Shown: positions 39,969 to 48,692 of the stretch, in pieces
Numbering within the stretch: the stretch's first letter is position 1
How the letters are laid out: every line of letters begins with the position of its first letter
Assembly: GCA_963702835.1 (NCBI GenBank)
Contig: OY969762.1
Coordinates: 620,001-684,000 of the forward strand
Direction: 5' to 3'
From: JAFGAV01 sp041479055
GTDB lineage: Bacteria; Acidobacteriota; Aminicenantia; Aminicenantales; JAFGAV01
DNA: 64,000 nucleotides
Made by a program: the position numbers and the translations under genes
Notes under the pieces: generated by a model
Told to the model about the DNA's origin: nothing
What the model saw: the letters and a program-made list of their open reading frames with translations, nothing else
The model's database searches: none

Positions 39969-40609
39969 CCATGGTCGAGGGGCTGATCGGCATCAAGTTG
40001 GGCATGAGCCGGAGTTTCGACAAAGAGGGCAACCTCACTGCCGTGACGGTCCTGCAGGCAGGGCCCTGCACGGTCATCCAGCGCAAGAGCCGGGACAAAG
40101 ACGGCTACCCGGCCGTCCAGCTGGGGCTGGTCGAGGACAAGAGCGTGAAAAAGCCCAATAAACCCCAGACCGGCCATTTCGCCAAGTCCGGAACGCCGGT
40201 AGTGCGGGTTCTGCGGGAATTCAAATACGACGGCGCTTCCGAGCTCAAGGAAGGCGACCAGGTGCTGGTGGATATTTTCGCCGCGGGCGAGACAGTGGAT
40301 GTCATCGGCACCAGCAAGGGCCGCGGTTTCCAGGGCGTCATTAAGCGCCACGGCTTCCACGGCGGCAAGGCCTCCCACGGCTCGATGTTCCACCGCCGGC
40401 CCGGCTCGATCGGCGCATCTTCTTTTCCCTCCCGCGTGGTCAAAGGCCAGCGCATGCCCGGCCACATGGGCCACGCCCGAGTGACGGCCAAGCGGCTGAC
40501 GGTCGTCGAGGCGGACAAGGAGAAAAATTTGCTGGTAGTTCGGGGAGCCGTGCCCGGACCGACGGGAGCTTATGTCTTGATCCGGAAAGAGAGCTTCGCC
40601 GCCAAGTGA
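39965..40609 (+). CDS. rplC: Large ribosomal subunit protein uL3
   Basis: Protein of 214 residues near the peptidyl-transferase centre. The LIGIKLGMSRSFD start, GRGFQGVIKRHGFHGGKASHGS loop (positions about 119-140) and PGSIGASSFPSRVVKGQRMPGHMG are typical. ATG 39965 overlaps rpsJ by 4 bp; ATG 39971 is possible. Confidence 0.96.
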   Translation: MTMVEGLIGIKLGMSRSFDKEGNLTAVTVLQAGPCTVIQRKSRDKDGYPAVQLGLVEDKSVKKPNKPQTGHFAKSGTPVVRVLREFKYDGASELKEGDQVLVDIFAAGETVDVIGTSKGRGFQGVIKRHGFHGGKASHGSMFHRRPGSIGASSFPSRVVKGQRMPGHMGHARVTAKRLTVVEADKEKNLLVVRGAVPGPTGAYVLIRKESFAAK

Positions 40610-40627
40610 ACCAGGAAAGAGTGAGAC

Positions 40628-41248
40628 ATGGATAAAGTGCAGGTCATCGACGCCAACGGACAGAAGACCGGGGACATCGCCCTGCCGGCCGGCATTTTTG
40701 CTTATCCGGTCAAGGAGCACCTCCTCTGGGAAGCAGCCGTCAATGCCCAAGCCAACCGGCGACGGGGAACGGTCTCGACCAAAACCCGGGGCGAAGTCAG
40801 CGGAAGCACCCGCAAGCCCTGGCGGCAAAAGGGCACGGGCCGGGCCCGGACGGGCGGCATCCGCTCGCCCCTGTGGCGCAAGGGCGGCACGAGCTTCGGG
40901 CCCAAGCCCCGCGATTTCTCTTACGACCTGCCCAAACAGGTTAAGCAGAACGCGCTGCGCTCGGCCCTGTCGCTCAAGGCCGCCGAGAAACAGCTTCTGG
41001 TCATGGATAAATTTGAGCTCAAGGAGCCTAAGACCAAAGAGGCGGCCAGGGTCCTCGATGGCCTTAAGCTCCGTTCAGCCTTGATCATCGACCGGGCCGC
41101 GAACCGGAACCTGTTCCAGGCCGTGCGCAACATCCCCGGGGTCAAGGCGGTGGACCCTCGCGGCCTGACGGCCTTCGATGTGCTGGGGCATACCTGGCTG
41201 GTCTTCACCGAACCGGCCTTAGAATCCCTGGTGGAGAGGTTGAAGTGA
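40628..41248 (+). CDS. rplD: Large ribosomal subunit protein uL4
   Basis: Protein of 206 residues lining the exit tunnel. The extended loop KTRGEVSGSTRKPWRQKGTGRARTG (positions about 55-80) is the signature. In many bacteria it represses its own S10 operon; no leader structure could be judged here. It overlaps rplW by one base. Confidence 0.96.
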   Translation: MDKVQVIDANGQKTGDIALPAGIFAYPVKEHLLWEAAVNAQANRRRGTVSTKTRGEVSGSTRKPWRQKGTGRARTGGIRSPLWRKGGTSFGPKPRDFSYDLPKQVKQNALRSALSLKAAEKQLLVMDKFELKEPKTKEAARVLDGLKLRSALIIDRAANRNLFQAVRNIPGVKAVDPRGLTAFDVLGHTWLVFTEPALESLVERLK

Positions 41249-41541
41249 TGAAGGATCCCTACCAGATCATCTTGCGGCCGGTCATTACCGAGAAGACCAC
41301 TTGGCTGAAAGAATCCAACCGGGAGGTCTGTTTCGAGGTCTCTTCGCGGGCCAACAAGGCCGAGATCAAGAAGGCGGTCGAGGCTCTGTTCAAGGTCAAG
41401 GTTGAAACAATCCGCACCCAGAATCGTCAGGGTAAGCTCAAGCGGGTCGGCCGGAACATGGGGCGGACCCGGAGCTGGAAAAAGGCCTTCGTCAAGCTCA
41501 GAGAAGGCGAGAAGATGATCGAATTCTTCGAGGCGGTCTAA
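41248..41541 (+). CDS. rplW: Large ribosomal subunit protein uL23
   Basis: Protein of 97 residues at the tunnel exit, docking site for trigger factor and SRP. IILRPVITEKTT, FEVSSRANKAEIKKAVEALF and GRTRSWKKAFVKL are typical. ATG 41248 overlaps the rplD stop (TGATG). Confidence 0.95.
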   Translation: MKDPYQIILRPVITEKTTWLKESNREVCFEVSSRANKAEIKKAVEALFKVKVETIRTQNRQGKLKRVGRNMGRTRSWKKAFVKLREGEKMIEFFEAV

Positions 41542-41543
41542 AC

Positions 41544-42370
<827 letters not shown>

Positions 42371-42371
<1 letters not shown>

Positions 42372-42661
42372 TGGGCAGGTCGCTGAAAAAAGGTCCGTAT
42401 GTCGATTCCAACCTGGTCGTCTCCATTAAGGAGCTAGAGGCCCGGGGAGAGAAGCGCAAGGTGCTCAAGACCTGGGCCCGGCGCTCGACCATCATCCCCG
42501 AGATGGTGGGCCTGACCATCGCCGTGCACAACGGACGGAAGTTCATTCCGGTGTTCATCACGGAGAACATGGTCGGCCATAAGCTGGGCGAGTTTTCGCC
42601 CACCCGGACGTTCAAGGGACACACCTCCAAAGCGGCCAAAGCGGTCAAAGTGGTGAAGTGA
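42371..42661 (+). CDS. rpsS: Small ribosomal subunit protein uS19
   Basis: Protein of 96 residues of the 30S head. GRSLKKGPYVDSNL and TIIPEMVGLTIAVHNGRKFIPV are diagnostic, ending GEFSPTRTFKGHT. ATG 42371 overlaps the rplB stop; GTG 42368 is the alternative. Confidence 0.96.
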
Positions 42662-42662
42662 G

Positions 42663-43025
42663 ATGAGCGAGCAAGCCTATGCGGCCAAGGCCTCGGGCCG
42701 GTTCATCCGGATCTCTCCCCGGAAATGCCGCCTGGTGGCGGACCTCATCCGAGACCGGTTCGTGGGCGAAGCGCTGACCATCCTCCATTTTTCGGAGAAG
42801 AGGAAGGCCAGCACCATTGTGGAGAAGGTCCTTCGTTCGGCCATCGCCAACGCCCAGCAGAAGGTGCCCAACCTGGACGTGGACGACTTGGTCATCGCCC
42901 GGGTCAACGTGGACGGCGGCCCGGTCCAGAAGCGGATCCGGCCGGCGCCCATGGGCCGGGCCTACCGAGTCGTAAAACGGACGAGCCATGTCCACATTTT
43001 CTTGGAAGAGAAAAAAGGGAGATAG
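42663..43025 (+). CDS. rplV: Large ribosomal subunit protein uL22
   Basis: Protein of 120 residues with a long beta-hairpin in the exit tunnel. RISPRKCRLVADLIR, VLRSAIANAQQK and RIRPAPMGRAYRVVKRTSHV are typical. It follows rpsS by one base and precedes rpsC by 3 bp. Confidence 0.95.
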   Translation: MSEQAYAAKASGRFIRISPRKCRLVADLIRDRFVGEALTILHFSEKRKASTIVEKVLRSAIANAQQKVPNLDVDDLVIARVNVDGGPVQKRIRPAPMGRAYRVVKRTSHVHIFLEEKKGR

Positions 43026-43028
43026 ACG

Positions 43029-43697
43029 GTGGGACAGAAAACGCATCCGCACGGTTTCCGGCTGGGTTTCAACAAGCAGTGGAGTTCCCGCTGGTTCGGC
43101 AAGGGTGCCGAATACAGCCGCCTCATCCACGAGGACCTACGCATGAAGCGGGAGATTAAGAAGAAATATCAGCACGCCGGCATCGCCGAAGTGGTCATTG
43201 AACGGGTGGGGCCCAAGATCCGGGCCATCATCCATACCGCCCGGCCGGGCATCATCATCGGCCGGGGGGGCAAGGAGATCGAGAGCCTCAAGACTTTTCT
43301 GCAGAGCATCGCCAAAAGGGAGGTCTATGTCGATATCCGGGAGGTGGATAAGCCCGAGCTGAACGCCCTGCTGGTGGGGGAGGGCATCGCCATGCAGCTG
43401 GAAAAACGGATTGCCTACCGCCGGGCCATGCGCAAGGCGGTGGAGATTGCCCTCAAGGTCGGGGCCAAGGGTATCAAGGTCATGTGCTCCGGCCGTCTGG
43501 GCGGGGTGGAGATTGCCCGCTCGGAATGGTATTTGCGCGGACAGCTCCCCCTGCAGACGCTCAAGGCCGATATCGACTATGGATTCACCGAGGCCTTCAC
43601 CACCTACGGCCAGATCGGCATCAAGGTCTGGATTTATAAGGGTATTGTGGAGAAGCCGAAGATGACCTCCCACCTGACCGAGGTCGAGGAGATTTAG
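43029..43697 (+). CDS. rpsC: Small ribosomal subunit protein uS3
   Basis: Protein of 222 residues with a KH RNA-binding domain (HTARPGIIIGRGGKEIE) and a C-terminal domain with MCSGRLGGVEIARSEW. It starts GTGGGACAGAAAACG, giving the family N-terminus GQKTHPHGFRLG. It lies 3 bp after rplV and 2 bp before rplP. Confidence 0.96.
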   Translation: MGQKTHPHGFRLGFNKQWSSRWFGKGAEYSRLIHEDLRMKREIKKKYQHAGIAEVVIERVGPKIRAIIHTARPGIIIGRGGKEIESLKTFLQSIAKREVYVDIREVDKPELNALLVGEGIAMQLEKRIAYRRAMRKAVEIALKVGAKGIKVMCSGRLGGVEIARSEWYLRGQLPLQTLKADIDYGFTEAFTTYGQIGIKVWIYKGIVEKPKMTSHLTEVEEI

Positions 43698-43699
43698 CC

Positions 43700-44122
43700 G
43701 TGTTGATGCCCAAGAAAGTCAAGTTCCGCAAGCAGCAGCGCGGCCGGATGCGGGGCAAAGCCCGCCGTGGGTCATCCCTATCTTTCGGAGAATACGGCCT
43801 GCAGGCCCTGGAACCCTGCTGGCTGACCGCCCGGCAGATCGAGGCCGGCCGCATTACCATCAGCCGCTACATCAAGCGCCGGGGCAAGCTGTGGCTGCGG
43901 ACATTCCCCTGGAAGCCCGTGACCAAAAAGCCCACCGAGGTCCGCATGGGCAAGGGCAAGGGCGACCCGGAGTTCTGGGTGGACGTCGTCCGGCCGGGCA
44001 AAATCCTCTACGAGCTGGAGGGAGTGCCGGAGAGCATCGCCCGGGAAGCGATGCGGCTGGTGTCCCATAAGCTGCCCATCAAGACCCGGTTTATATCCCG
44101 AGAAAGTCGAGAAGTGCGATGA
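43700..44122 (+). CDS. rplP: Large ribosomal subunit protein uL16
   Basis: Protein of 140 residues in the central protuberance and A-site region. MPKKVKFRKQQRGRMRG, FGEYGLQALEPCWLTARQIEA and KPTEVRMGKGKGDPEFWV are diagnostic. GTG 43700 and ATG 43706 are both plausible; the LMPK start is the family norm. It overlaps rpmC by 4 bp. Confidence 0.96.
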   Translation: MLMPKKVKFRKQQRGRMRGKARRGSSLSFGEYGLQALEPCWLTARQIEAGRITISRYIKRRGKLWLRTFPWKPVTKKPTEVRMGKGKGDPEFWVDVVRPGKILYELEGVPESIAREAMRLVSHKLPIKTRFISRESREVR

Positions 44123-44316
44123 AGCCCCGAGACATGAGAGAACTGTCTGCGGAAGAGCTGGCCCAGAAGGAGTCAGAGCTCAAGGACCAGTTGTTGAAGC
44201 TGCGCTTCCAGCACGCCCAGGGGCAACTGGAGAACGCGGCCAAGATGAAAACCATCCGCCGCGACATCGCCCGCATCCGGACGATCCTCGAAGAAATGAA
44301 GTCAAAAACGGAGTAG
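44119..44316 (+). CDS. rpmC: Large ribosomal subunit protein uL29
   Basis: Two-helix protein of 65 residues beside the tunnel exit. RELSAEELAQKESELKDQLL and LRFQHAQGQLEN are typical. It overlaps rplP by 4 bp and is 3 bp before rpsQ. Confidence 0.94.
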   Translation: MKPRDMRELSAEELAQKESELKDQLLKLRFQHAQGQLENAAKMKTIRRDIARIRTILEEMKSKTE

Positions 44317-44319
44317 CCC

Positions 44320-44631
44320 ATGGATAACCGGCCTGAGACGCGCAAGACGAGCAAGATCGGCGTCGTCGTCGGCAAGAAGATGAAGAAGACGGTGACGGTC
44401 CTGGTGGTGAGACAGATCCGCCACCCCCTCTACAAGAAGATCGTCCGCAAGCGGAAGACCTTCCTGGCCCATGATGAGACCGAGAAGTGCAAGCTGGGCG
44501 ATGTGGTCCGCATCCTGGAGACACGGCCCATCAGCAAGAGAAAGAAATGGCGGGTCACCGAGATCCTGGGGCTGTCCCTGGCCGATGTCAAGGCCGAGGC
44601 CGATGAGGGCCTGGAGGTGAGCCAGCCATGA
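44320..44631 (+). CDS. rpsQ: Small ribosomal subunit protein uS17
   Basis: Protein of 103 residues with an OB fold. GVVVGKKMKKTVTVLVVR, HPLYKKIVRKRKTFLAHDE and GDVVRILETRPISKRKKWRVTE are typical. The C-terminal ~15 acidic residues extend past the usual ~85-residue length. It overlaps rplN by 4 bp. Confidence 0.95.
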   Translation: MDNRPETRKTSKIGVVVGKKMKKTVTVLVVRQIRHPLYKKIVRKRKTFLAHDETEKCKLGDVVRILETRPISKRKKWRVTEILGLSLADVKAEADEGLEVSQP

Positions 44632-44996
44632 TCCAGATGCGCACCATGCTCCGGGTGGCGGACAACTCAGGGGCCCGCCGCATCCAGTGCATCACCCCCA
44701 TCGGCGGCGGCGCGGGCTTGGTGGCCTCCCTCGGGGACATCATCTCGGCCACGGTCAAAGAGGCCGAGCCGGAGAGCAAGATCCCCAAAGGCAAAGTCAT
44801 CCGGGCGGTCATCGTTCGGACCCGCAAGGAAGTGCGGCGGAAAGACGGGTCCTTCATCCGATTCGACGAAAACGCGGCGGTGGTCATCGATAAGGCCGGC
44901 GAGCCGATCGGCACCCGCGTCTTCGGCCCCGTCGGCCGCGAGCTCCGCGACAAAAAGTTCATGAAGATCGTCTCCCTGGCGCCGGAGGTTCTGTGA
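44628..44996 (+). CDS. rplN: Large ribosomal subunit protein uL14
   Basis: Protein of 122 residues at the subunit interface. MIQMRTMLRVADNSGARRIQC at the N-terminus (positions 1-20), GKVIRAVIVRTRKEVRRKDGS and FGPVGRELRDKKFMKI are diagnostic. It overlaps rpsQ by 4 bp and rplX by one base. Confidence 0.97.
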   Translation: MIQMRTMLRVADNSGARRIQCITPIGGGAGLVASLGDIISATVKEAEPESKIPKGKVIRAVIVRTRKEVRRKDGSFIRFDENAAVVIDKAGEPIGTRVFGPVGRELRDKKFMKIVSLAPEVL

Positions 44997-45328
44997 TGAA
45001 AGCCATATTCGTGAAGAAGAACGACATGGTCGTGGTCCGCTCCGGCAAGGATAAAGGCAAGGTGGGTAAGGTCCTCAAGGTCCTGCCCGAAGAGGGGCGG
45101 GTCATCGTGGAGAAGGTCCACTTCATCAAGGAATTCATCCGGCCCGACCGGAGCAAGAACATCCAGGGCGGCATCATGGAAAAGGAAGCGCCCTTCCCCG
45201 CTTCCAACGTCCTGCTCTACTGCCCGGATTGCGGCCGCGGCGTTCGTGTCCGGCAAAAGATCATGGAAGACAAATCCCGCCTTCGGGTCTGCGTCAAATG
45301 CGAATCATCCTTCGAGAAGGCCAAGTGA
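44996..45328 (+). CDS. rplX: Large ribosomal subunit protein uL24 with C-terminal zinc ribbon
   Basis: Protein of 110 residues. The KOW motif DMVVVRSGKDKGKVGKVLKV starts the protein. The C-terminus has CPDCGRGVRVRQ and CVKCESSF, a CxxC/CxxC pair that likely binds zinc. ATG 44996 overlaps rplN; GTG 44993 is possible. Confidence 0.95.
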   Translation: MKAIFVKKNDMVVVRSGKDKGKVGKVLKVLPEEGRVIVEKVHFIKEFIRPDRSKNIQGGIMEKEAPFPASNVLLYCPDCGRGVRVRQKIMEDKSRLRVCVKCESSFEKAK

Positions 45329-45338
45329 GGAGCCGGCC

Positions 45339-45884
45339 ATGAGTCGCCTGTTCGAACGCTACAAGAAAGATGTCCTGGCCGCCCTGCAGCAGGAGTTGGG
45401 CCTTCCCAATCGGATGGCCGTTCCCCAGCTCAAGAAAATCGTCATCAACATCGGCGTGGGCGAGGCTATCCAGAACATCAAAACCCTGGACGCGGCCAAG
45501 ACCGAGCTGAGCCTGATCACCGGACAGTGGCCGGGGGTGGGGCGGGCTAAAAAGTCCATCGCCGCCTTCAAGCTGCGTCAGGGGCAAGCCATCGCCTGCT
45601 ATGTCACCCTCCGCCACCGGAGGATGTACGAATTCTTCGACCGTCTGGTCAACATCGTCCTGCCCCGAGTCAGGGACTTCCGGGGCGTTTCGCCCAAGTC
45701 CTTCGACGGCCGGGGGAATTATACCCTCAGCCTGCGGGAGCAGCTCGTCTTCCCCGAGATCGACTACACCAAGGTGGAAAAGACGCGAGGGATGAGCATC
45801 ACCATCGTCACCTCGGCGCCCAACGACACCCAGGCCTTCGCCTTGCTGAAGAGGCTGGGGATGCCTTTTCGAGAGTCCGCCTAA
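45339..45884 (+). CDS. rplE: Large ribosomal subunit protein uL5
   Basis: Protein of 181 residues that binds 5S rRNA. VPQLKKIVINIGVGEA, RGVSPKSFDGRGNYTLSLREQ and the C-terminal GMSITIVTSAPNDTQAFALL are diagnostic. ATG 45339 gives the usual N-terminus and has GAGGAG before it; the longer frame from 45246 lies inside rplX. Confidence 0.95.
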   Translation: MSRLFERYKKDVLAALQQELGLPNRMAVPQLKKIVINIGVGEAIQNIKTLDAAKTELSLITGQWPGVGRAKKSIAAFKLRQGQAIACYVTLRHRRMYEFFDRLVNIVLPRVRDFRGVSPKSFDGRGNYTLSLREQLVFPEIDYTKVEKTRGMSITIVTSAPNDTQAFALLKRLGMPFRESA

Positions 45885-45896
45885 AGGAAGGTACCC

Positions 45897-46082
45897 GTGT
45901 CCAAAATATCATCCATGGTCAAATACCTGAAGCCGCCCAAGTACGCCGTCCGCCGCAAGCGGAGATGCCGCATCTGCGGCCGGTCCAAGGCCTACTACCG
46001 CAAGTTCGATATGTGCCGGCTGTGCCTTCGCGAGCTGGCTTTACGGGGAGAGATCCCCGGCGTGGTTAAGGCTTCTTGGTAG
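45897..46082 (+). CDS. rpsZ: Small ribosomal subunit protein uS14, zinc-binding type Z
   Basis: Short S14 of 61 residues with CRICGR and CRLCLRELA, the four-Cys zinc form, ending IPGVVKASW. Type Z is the ancestral zinc-bound form. GTG start after AAAGGAAGG. It sits between rplE and rpsH as usual. Confidence 0.95.
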   Translation: MSKISSMVKYLKPPKYAVRRKRRCRICGRSKAYYRKFDMCRLCLRELALRGEIPGVVKASW

Positions 46083-46103
46083 AGCCGAGGAAAGGAAACG
46101 GTC

Positions 46104-46502
46104 ATGAGTCAATCAGACCCCATCGCCGATTTGCTGACCAGGATCCGCAACGCCGTCCTGGCCAGAAAGAAAGAGGTGGACATCCCCTCCTCCCGGGTCA
46201 AGGTGGACATCGTCCGCATCCTCAAGGAGGAAGGGTACATCAAGAACTTCAAGGTGGTTGACGACAAGAAGCAGGCGACCCTCAACATCAGCCTCAAGTA
46301 TGTCGACAACAACGCCAACGTGATCAGCGGATTGCGCCGGGTGAGCAAGCCCGGCTGCCGCATCTACTGCACCAAGGGTGATGTGCCCAAAGCCCTGGAC
46401 GGCCTGGGGATCACTCTGATCTCGACCTCCCGGGGCATTGTTACCGGCCAGAAGTGCGAGGAGCTGGGCTTGGGCGGAGAGGTTCTTTGTACTATCTGGT
46501 AG
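46104..46502 (+). CDS. rpsH: Small ribosomal subunit protein uS8
   Basis: Protein of 132 residues that binds 16S helix 21 and, in many bacteria, represses the spc operon. DPIADLLTRIRNAVLARK, RRVSKPGCRIY and the C-terminal GIVTGQKCEELGLGGEVLCTIW are typical. Ribosome site AAGGAAA before ATG. Confidence 0.96.
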   Translation: MSQSDPIADLLTRIRNAVLARKKEVDIPSSRVKVDIVRILKEEGYIKNFKVVDDKKQATLNISLKYVDNNANVISGLRRVSKPGCRIYCTKGDVPKALDGLGITLISTSRGIVTGQKCEELGLGGEVLCTIW

Positions 46503-46527
46503 GAGAAAGGGACGGAGGAGGACGGTC

Positions 46528-47073
46528 ATGTCGCGCGTAGGAAAACTGCCCATCGTCTTGCCCAAGGGGGTCACGGTGAACATCGAGCCCGGCGCGCTGG
46601 CCTTCGAAGGGCCCAAGGGCAAACTGCGCTCGCCGCTCTACCCCGGGATCAGCGCCCGGCTGGAGGAGGGGAAGCTGATGCTCAGCCGGTCCCAGGACAG
46701 CAAGCAGCTGCGGGCCATCCACGGCCTGACCCGCAGCCTGGCCAACAACGCTGCCCTGGGCGTGTCCACCGGTTTCTCCAAACAGCTGGAGATTGTCGGA
46801 GTGGGCTTCCGGGCCAAGCTGGAAAAAGACAAGCTGGAGCTGAGCCTGGGCTATTCCAAGCCGGTCATCTTCCCCGTGCCCAAAGATATTGAAATCGTCG
46901 TGGAAAAACCCACGGTCATCGTGGTCAAGGGCATCGACCGGCAGCGGGTGGGGCAGGTGGCCCAGGAGATCAAGAACTTCCGGCTGCCCGATCCCTACAA
47001 GCAGAAGGGCGTGCGCTATGCGGGCGAGCGGTTGATCAAGAAAGAACGGAAAGCGGGGGTGAGTGGTGCTTAA
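46528..47073 (+). CDS. rplF: Large ribosomal subunit protein uL6
   Basis: Protein of 181 residues. SRVGKLPIVLPKGVTV at the start, GVSTGFSKQLEIVGVGFRA in the middle and the C-terminal signature LPDPYKQKGVRYAGE are diagnostic. ATG 46528 gives the family N-terminus; the longer frame overlaps rpsH. It overlaps rplR by 11 bp. Confidence 0.96.
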   Translation: MSRVGKLPIVLPKGVTVNIEPGALAFEGPKGKLRSPLYPGISARLEEGKLMLSRSQDSKQLRAIHGLTRSLANNAALGVSTGFSKQLEIVGVGFRAKLEKDKLELSLGYSKPVIFPVPKDIEIVVEKPTVIVVKGIDRQRVGQVAQEIKNFRLPDPYKQKGVRYAGERLIKKERKAGVSGA

Positions 47074-47440
47074 AGAAGTCTCGCGCATCAAGGCCCACCG
47101 GGCGGAACGCATCCGGAAACGCATCCGGCTCAAAGTCCGGGGCACCGGCGACCGGCCGCGGGTCTATATTTTCAAGAGCAACAGGTACGTTTATGCCCAG
47201 GTGGTGGACGACGCAGCCGGTCGGGTTTTGGCCGCCGCCTCGACCCTGGAGAAGTCCTTCAAGGAGAAGAGCGCCAAATCCAAGAACAATGAGGCCTGCC
47301 AGCGCCTGGGGCAGATTCTGGCCGAACGGCTCAAGTCCAAGCAGATCACCAGAGTGGTCTTTGACCGCGGCGTTTCTCCCTATCATGGCCGCCTCAAAGC
47401 CCTGGCCGAGGCAATGCGCCAGGCCGGAATGGTCTTCTAA
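47063..47440 (+). CDS. rplR: Large ribosomal subunit protein uL18
   Basis: Protein of 125 residues that binds 5S rRNA with L5. RKRIRLKVRGTGDRPRVYIFKSNRYVYAQVVDD (positions about 17-49) and the C-terminal VVFDRGVSPYHGRLKALAEAMR are typical. GTG 47063 overlaps rplF by 11 bp; GTG 47066 is possible. Confidence 0.95.
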   Translation: MVLKEVSRIKAHRAERIRKRIRLKVRGTGDRPRVYIFKSNRYVYAQVVDDAAGRVLAAASTLEKSFKEKSAKSKNNEACQRLGQILAERLKSKQITRVVFDRGVSPYHGRLKALAEAMRQAGMVF

Positions 47441-47467
47441 TCAGGGCGGAGCCCGCTGTCAAGGAGG

Positions 47468-47995
47468 ATGAGGGTGGAACAAAGAGTCAAGAAGACGGGT
47501 AACCTCGAAGAGCATGAACTGGAATTCAAGGACCAGGTCATCTCCATCCGCCGGGTAACCAAGGTGGTCAAGGGCGGCAAGAACCTGAGCTTTTCCGCCC
47601 TGGCCGCCGTGGGCAACGAGCAAGGGCAGGTGGGCATCGGCAAGGGCAAGGCCCGCGAGGTGCCCCAGGCCATCGCCAAAGCCGTGGGGGCGGCCAAAAA
47701 GAGCATGATCACCGTCCCCCTGGCCGAAACGACCATCCCTCATATGGTCCAGGGCCGGCACGGCGCCGGACTGGTCATTCTCCGTCCGGCCTCCAAGGGT
47801 ACGGGTGTCATCGCCGGCGGCGCAGTACGGGTCATCATGGAGCTGGTCGGGATCAAGGACATCCTGACCAAATCCGTCCGATCTTCAAACCCCATCACCG
47901 TAGCCCATGCCACTATGAATGCCCTGACGAACATCAAGAGCCCGGGCGCGGTGGCTAAGGCCCGGAGCAAAACAAAGGAAACGATATGGCAATAA
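47468..47995 (+). CDS. rpsE: Small ribosomal subunit protein uS5
   Basis: Protein of 175 residues at the mRNA entry site. VTKVVKGGKNLSFSALAAVGNEQGQVGIGKGKA (positions about 31-63) and RPASKGTGVIAGGAVRVIMELVG are diagnostic. ATG 47468 lies after AAGGAGG. It overlaps rpmD by 10 bp. Confidence 0.96.
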   Translation: MRVEQRVKKTGNLEEHELEFKDQVISIRRVTKVVKGGKNLSFSALAAVGNEQGQVGIGKGKAREVPQAIAKAVGAAKKSMITVPLAETTIPHMVQGRHGAGLVILRPASKGTGVIAGGAVRVIMELVGIKDILTKSVRSSNPITVAHATMNALTNIKSPGAVAKARSKTKETIWQ

Positions 47996-48249
47996 AGACA
48001 GCGGCGGCAAAAAAGGGGGCAACCCCCCCGGCCCGGCCACAAACGGAAAAGCCTTCCTCGGGGAAGATGCTGAAGATCAAGCTCATCCGCAGCCTGATCG
48101 GTCACCCCGTTCCCCAGCGTGAGGTGGTCAAGGGGTTGGGGTTGAGGAAGATCAATTCGGAGGTCGTCCGGCCGGACCGCCCGGAGGTCTGGGGGATGAT
48201 CCGCAAAGTCGCCCACCTGGTAGCGGTGGAAGTCGTGGAGTCAAAATGA
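47986..48249 (+). CDS. rpmD: Large ribosomal subunit protein uL30, with N-terminal extension
   Basis: The L30 core (LKIKLIRSLIGHPVPQREVVKGLGLRKIN, positions about 29-57) is clear. An Ala/Lys/Pro-rich stretch of about 27 residues precedes it and makes the protein 87 residues, against about 60 usually. Either the extension is real or translation starts at the internal ATG of MLKIK near 48067. It overlaps rpsE by 10 bp and rplO by 4 bp. Confidence 0.9.
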   Translation: MAIKTAAAKKGATPPARPQTEKPSSGKMLKIKLIRSLIGHPVPQREVVKGLGLRKINSEVVRPDRPEVWGMIRKVAHLVAVEVVESK

Positions 48250-48692
48250 AGCTCAGCAGTCTGCATCCGGCGCGCGGTTCCAAGAGACCGAAGAAAAGAG
48301 TGGGCCGCGGCCCCGGTTCGGGCACGGGTAAAACAGCCGGCCGCGGCAGTAAAGGGCAGCTTTCCGGCGCAGGCTTTTCGCGGAAGAGGGGATTCGAGGG
48401 CGGCCAGATGCCCCTGCACCGCCGCATCCCCAAACGCGGGTTCACCAACGTCTTCCGCAGGGAGTACAGCCTGGTCAACCTGGACCGCCTGGACAAGATC
48501 CCCAAGGCGGAGATCGGCCTCCAGGACCTGGCCGAGGCCGGCTTGATCAAGAAGAGCGTCCGGGCGGTAAAAGTCCTCGGCCGGGGCCAGCTCTCCTCGG
48601 CCAAGTCCATCACCGCCCATAAGTTCTCCCAGTCCGCCCAGAAAAAGATCGAGGAGGCGGGCGGCAAAGCCATCCTCGCAGGAAGGTCCTAA
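48246..48692 (+). CDS. rplO: Large ribosomal subunit protein uL15
   Basis: Protein of 148 residues. The Gly/Arg-rich N-terminus with RVGRGPGSGTGKTAGRGSKGQ, FEGGQMPLHRRIPKRGFTN and the C-terminal VKVLGRGQL are diagnostic. It overlaps rpmD by 4 bp and secY by one base. Confidence 0.96.
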   Translation: MKLSSLHPARGSKRPKKRVGRGPGSGTGKTAGRGSKGQLSGAGFSRKRGFEGGQMPLHRRIPKRGFTNVFRREYSLVNLDRLDKIPKAEIGLQDLAEAGLIKKSVRAVKVLGRGQLSSAKSITAHKFSQSAQKKIEEAGGKAILAGRS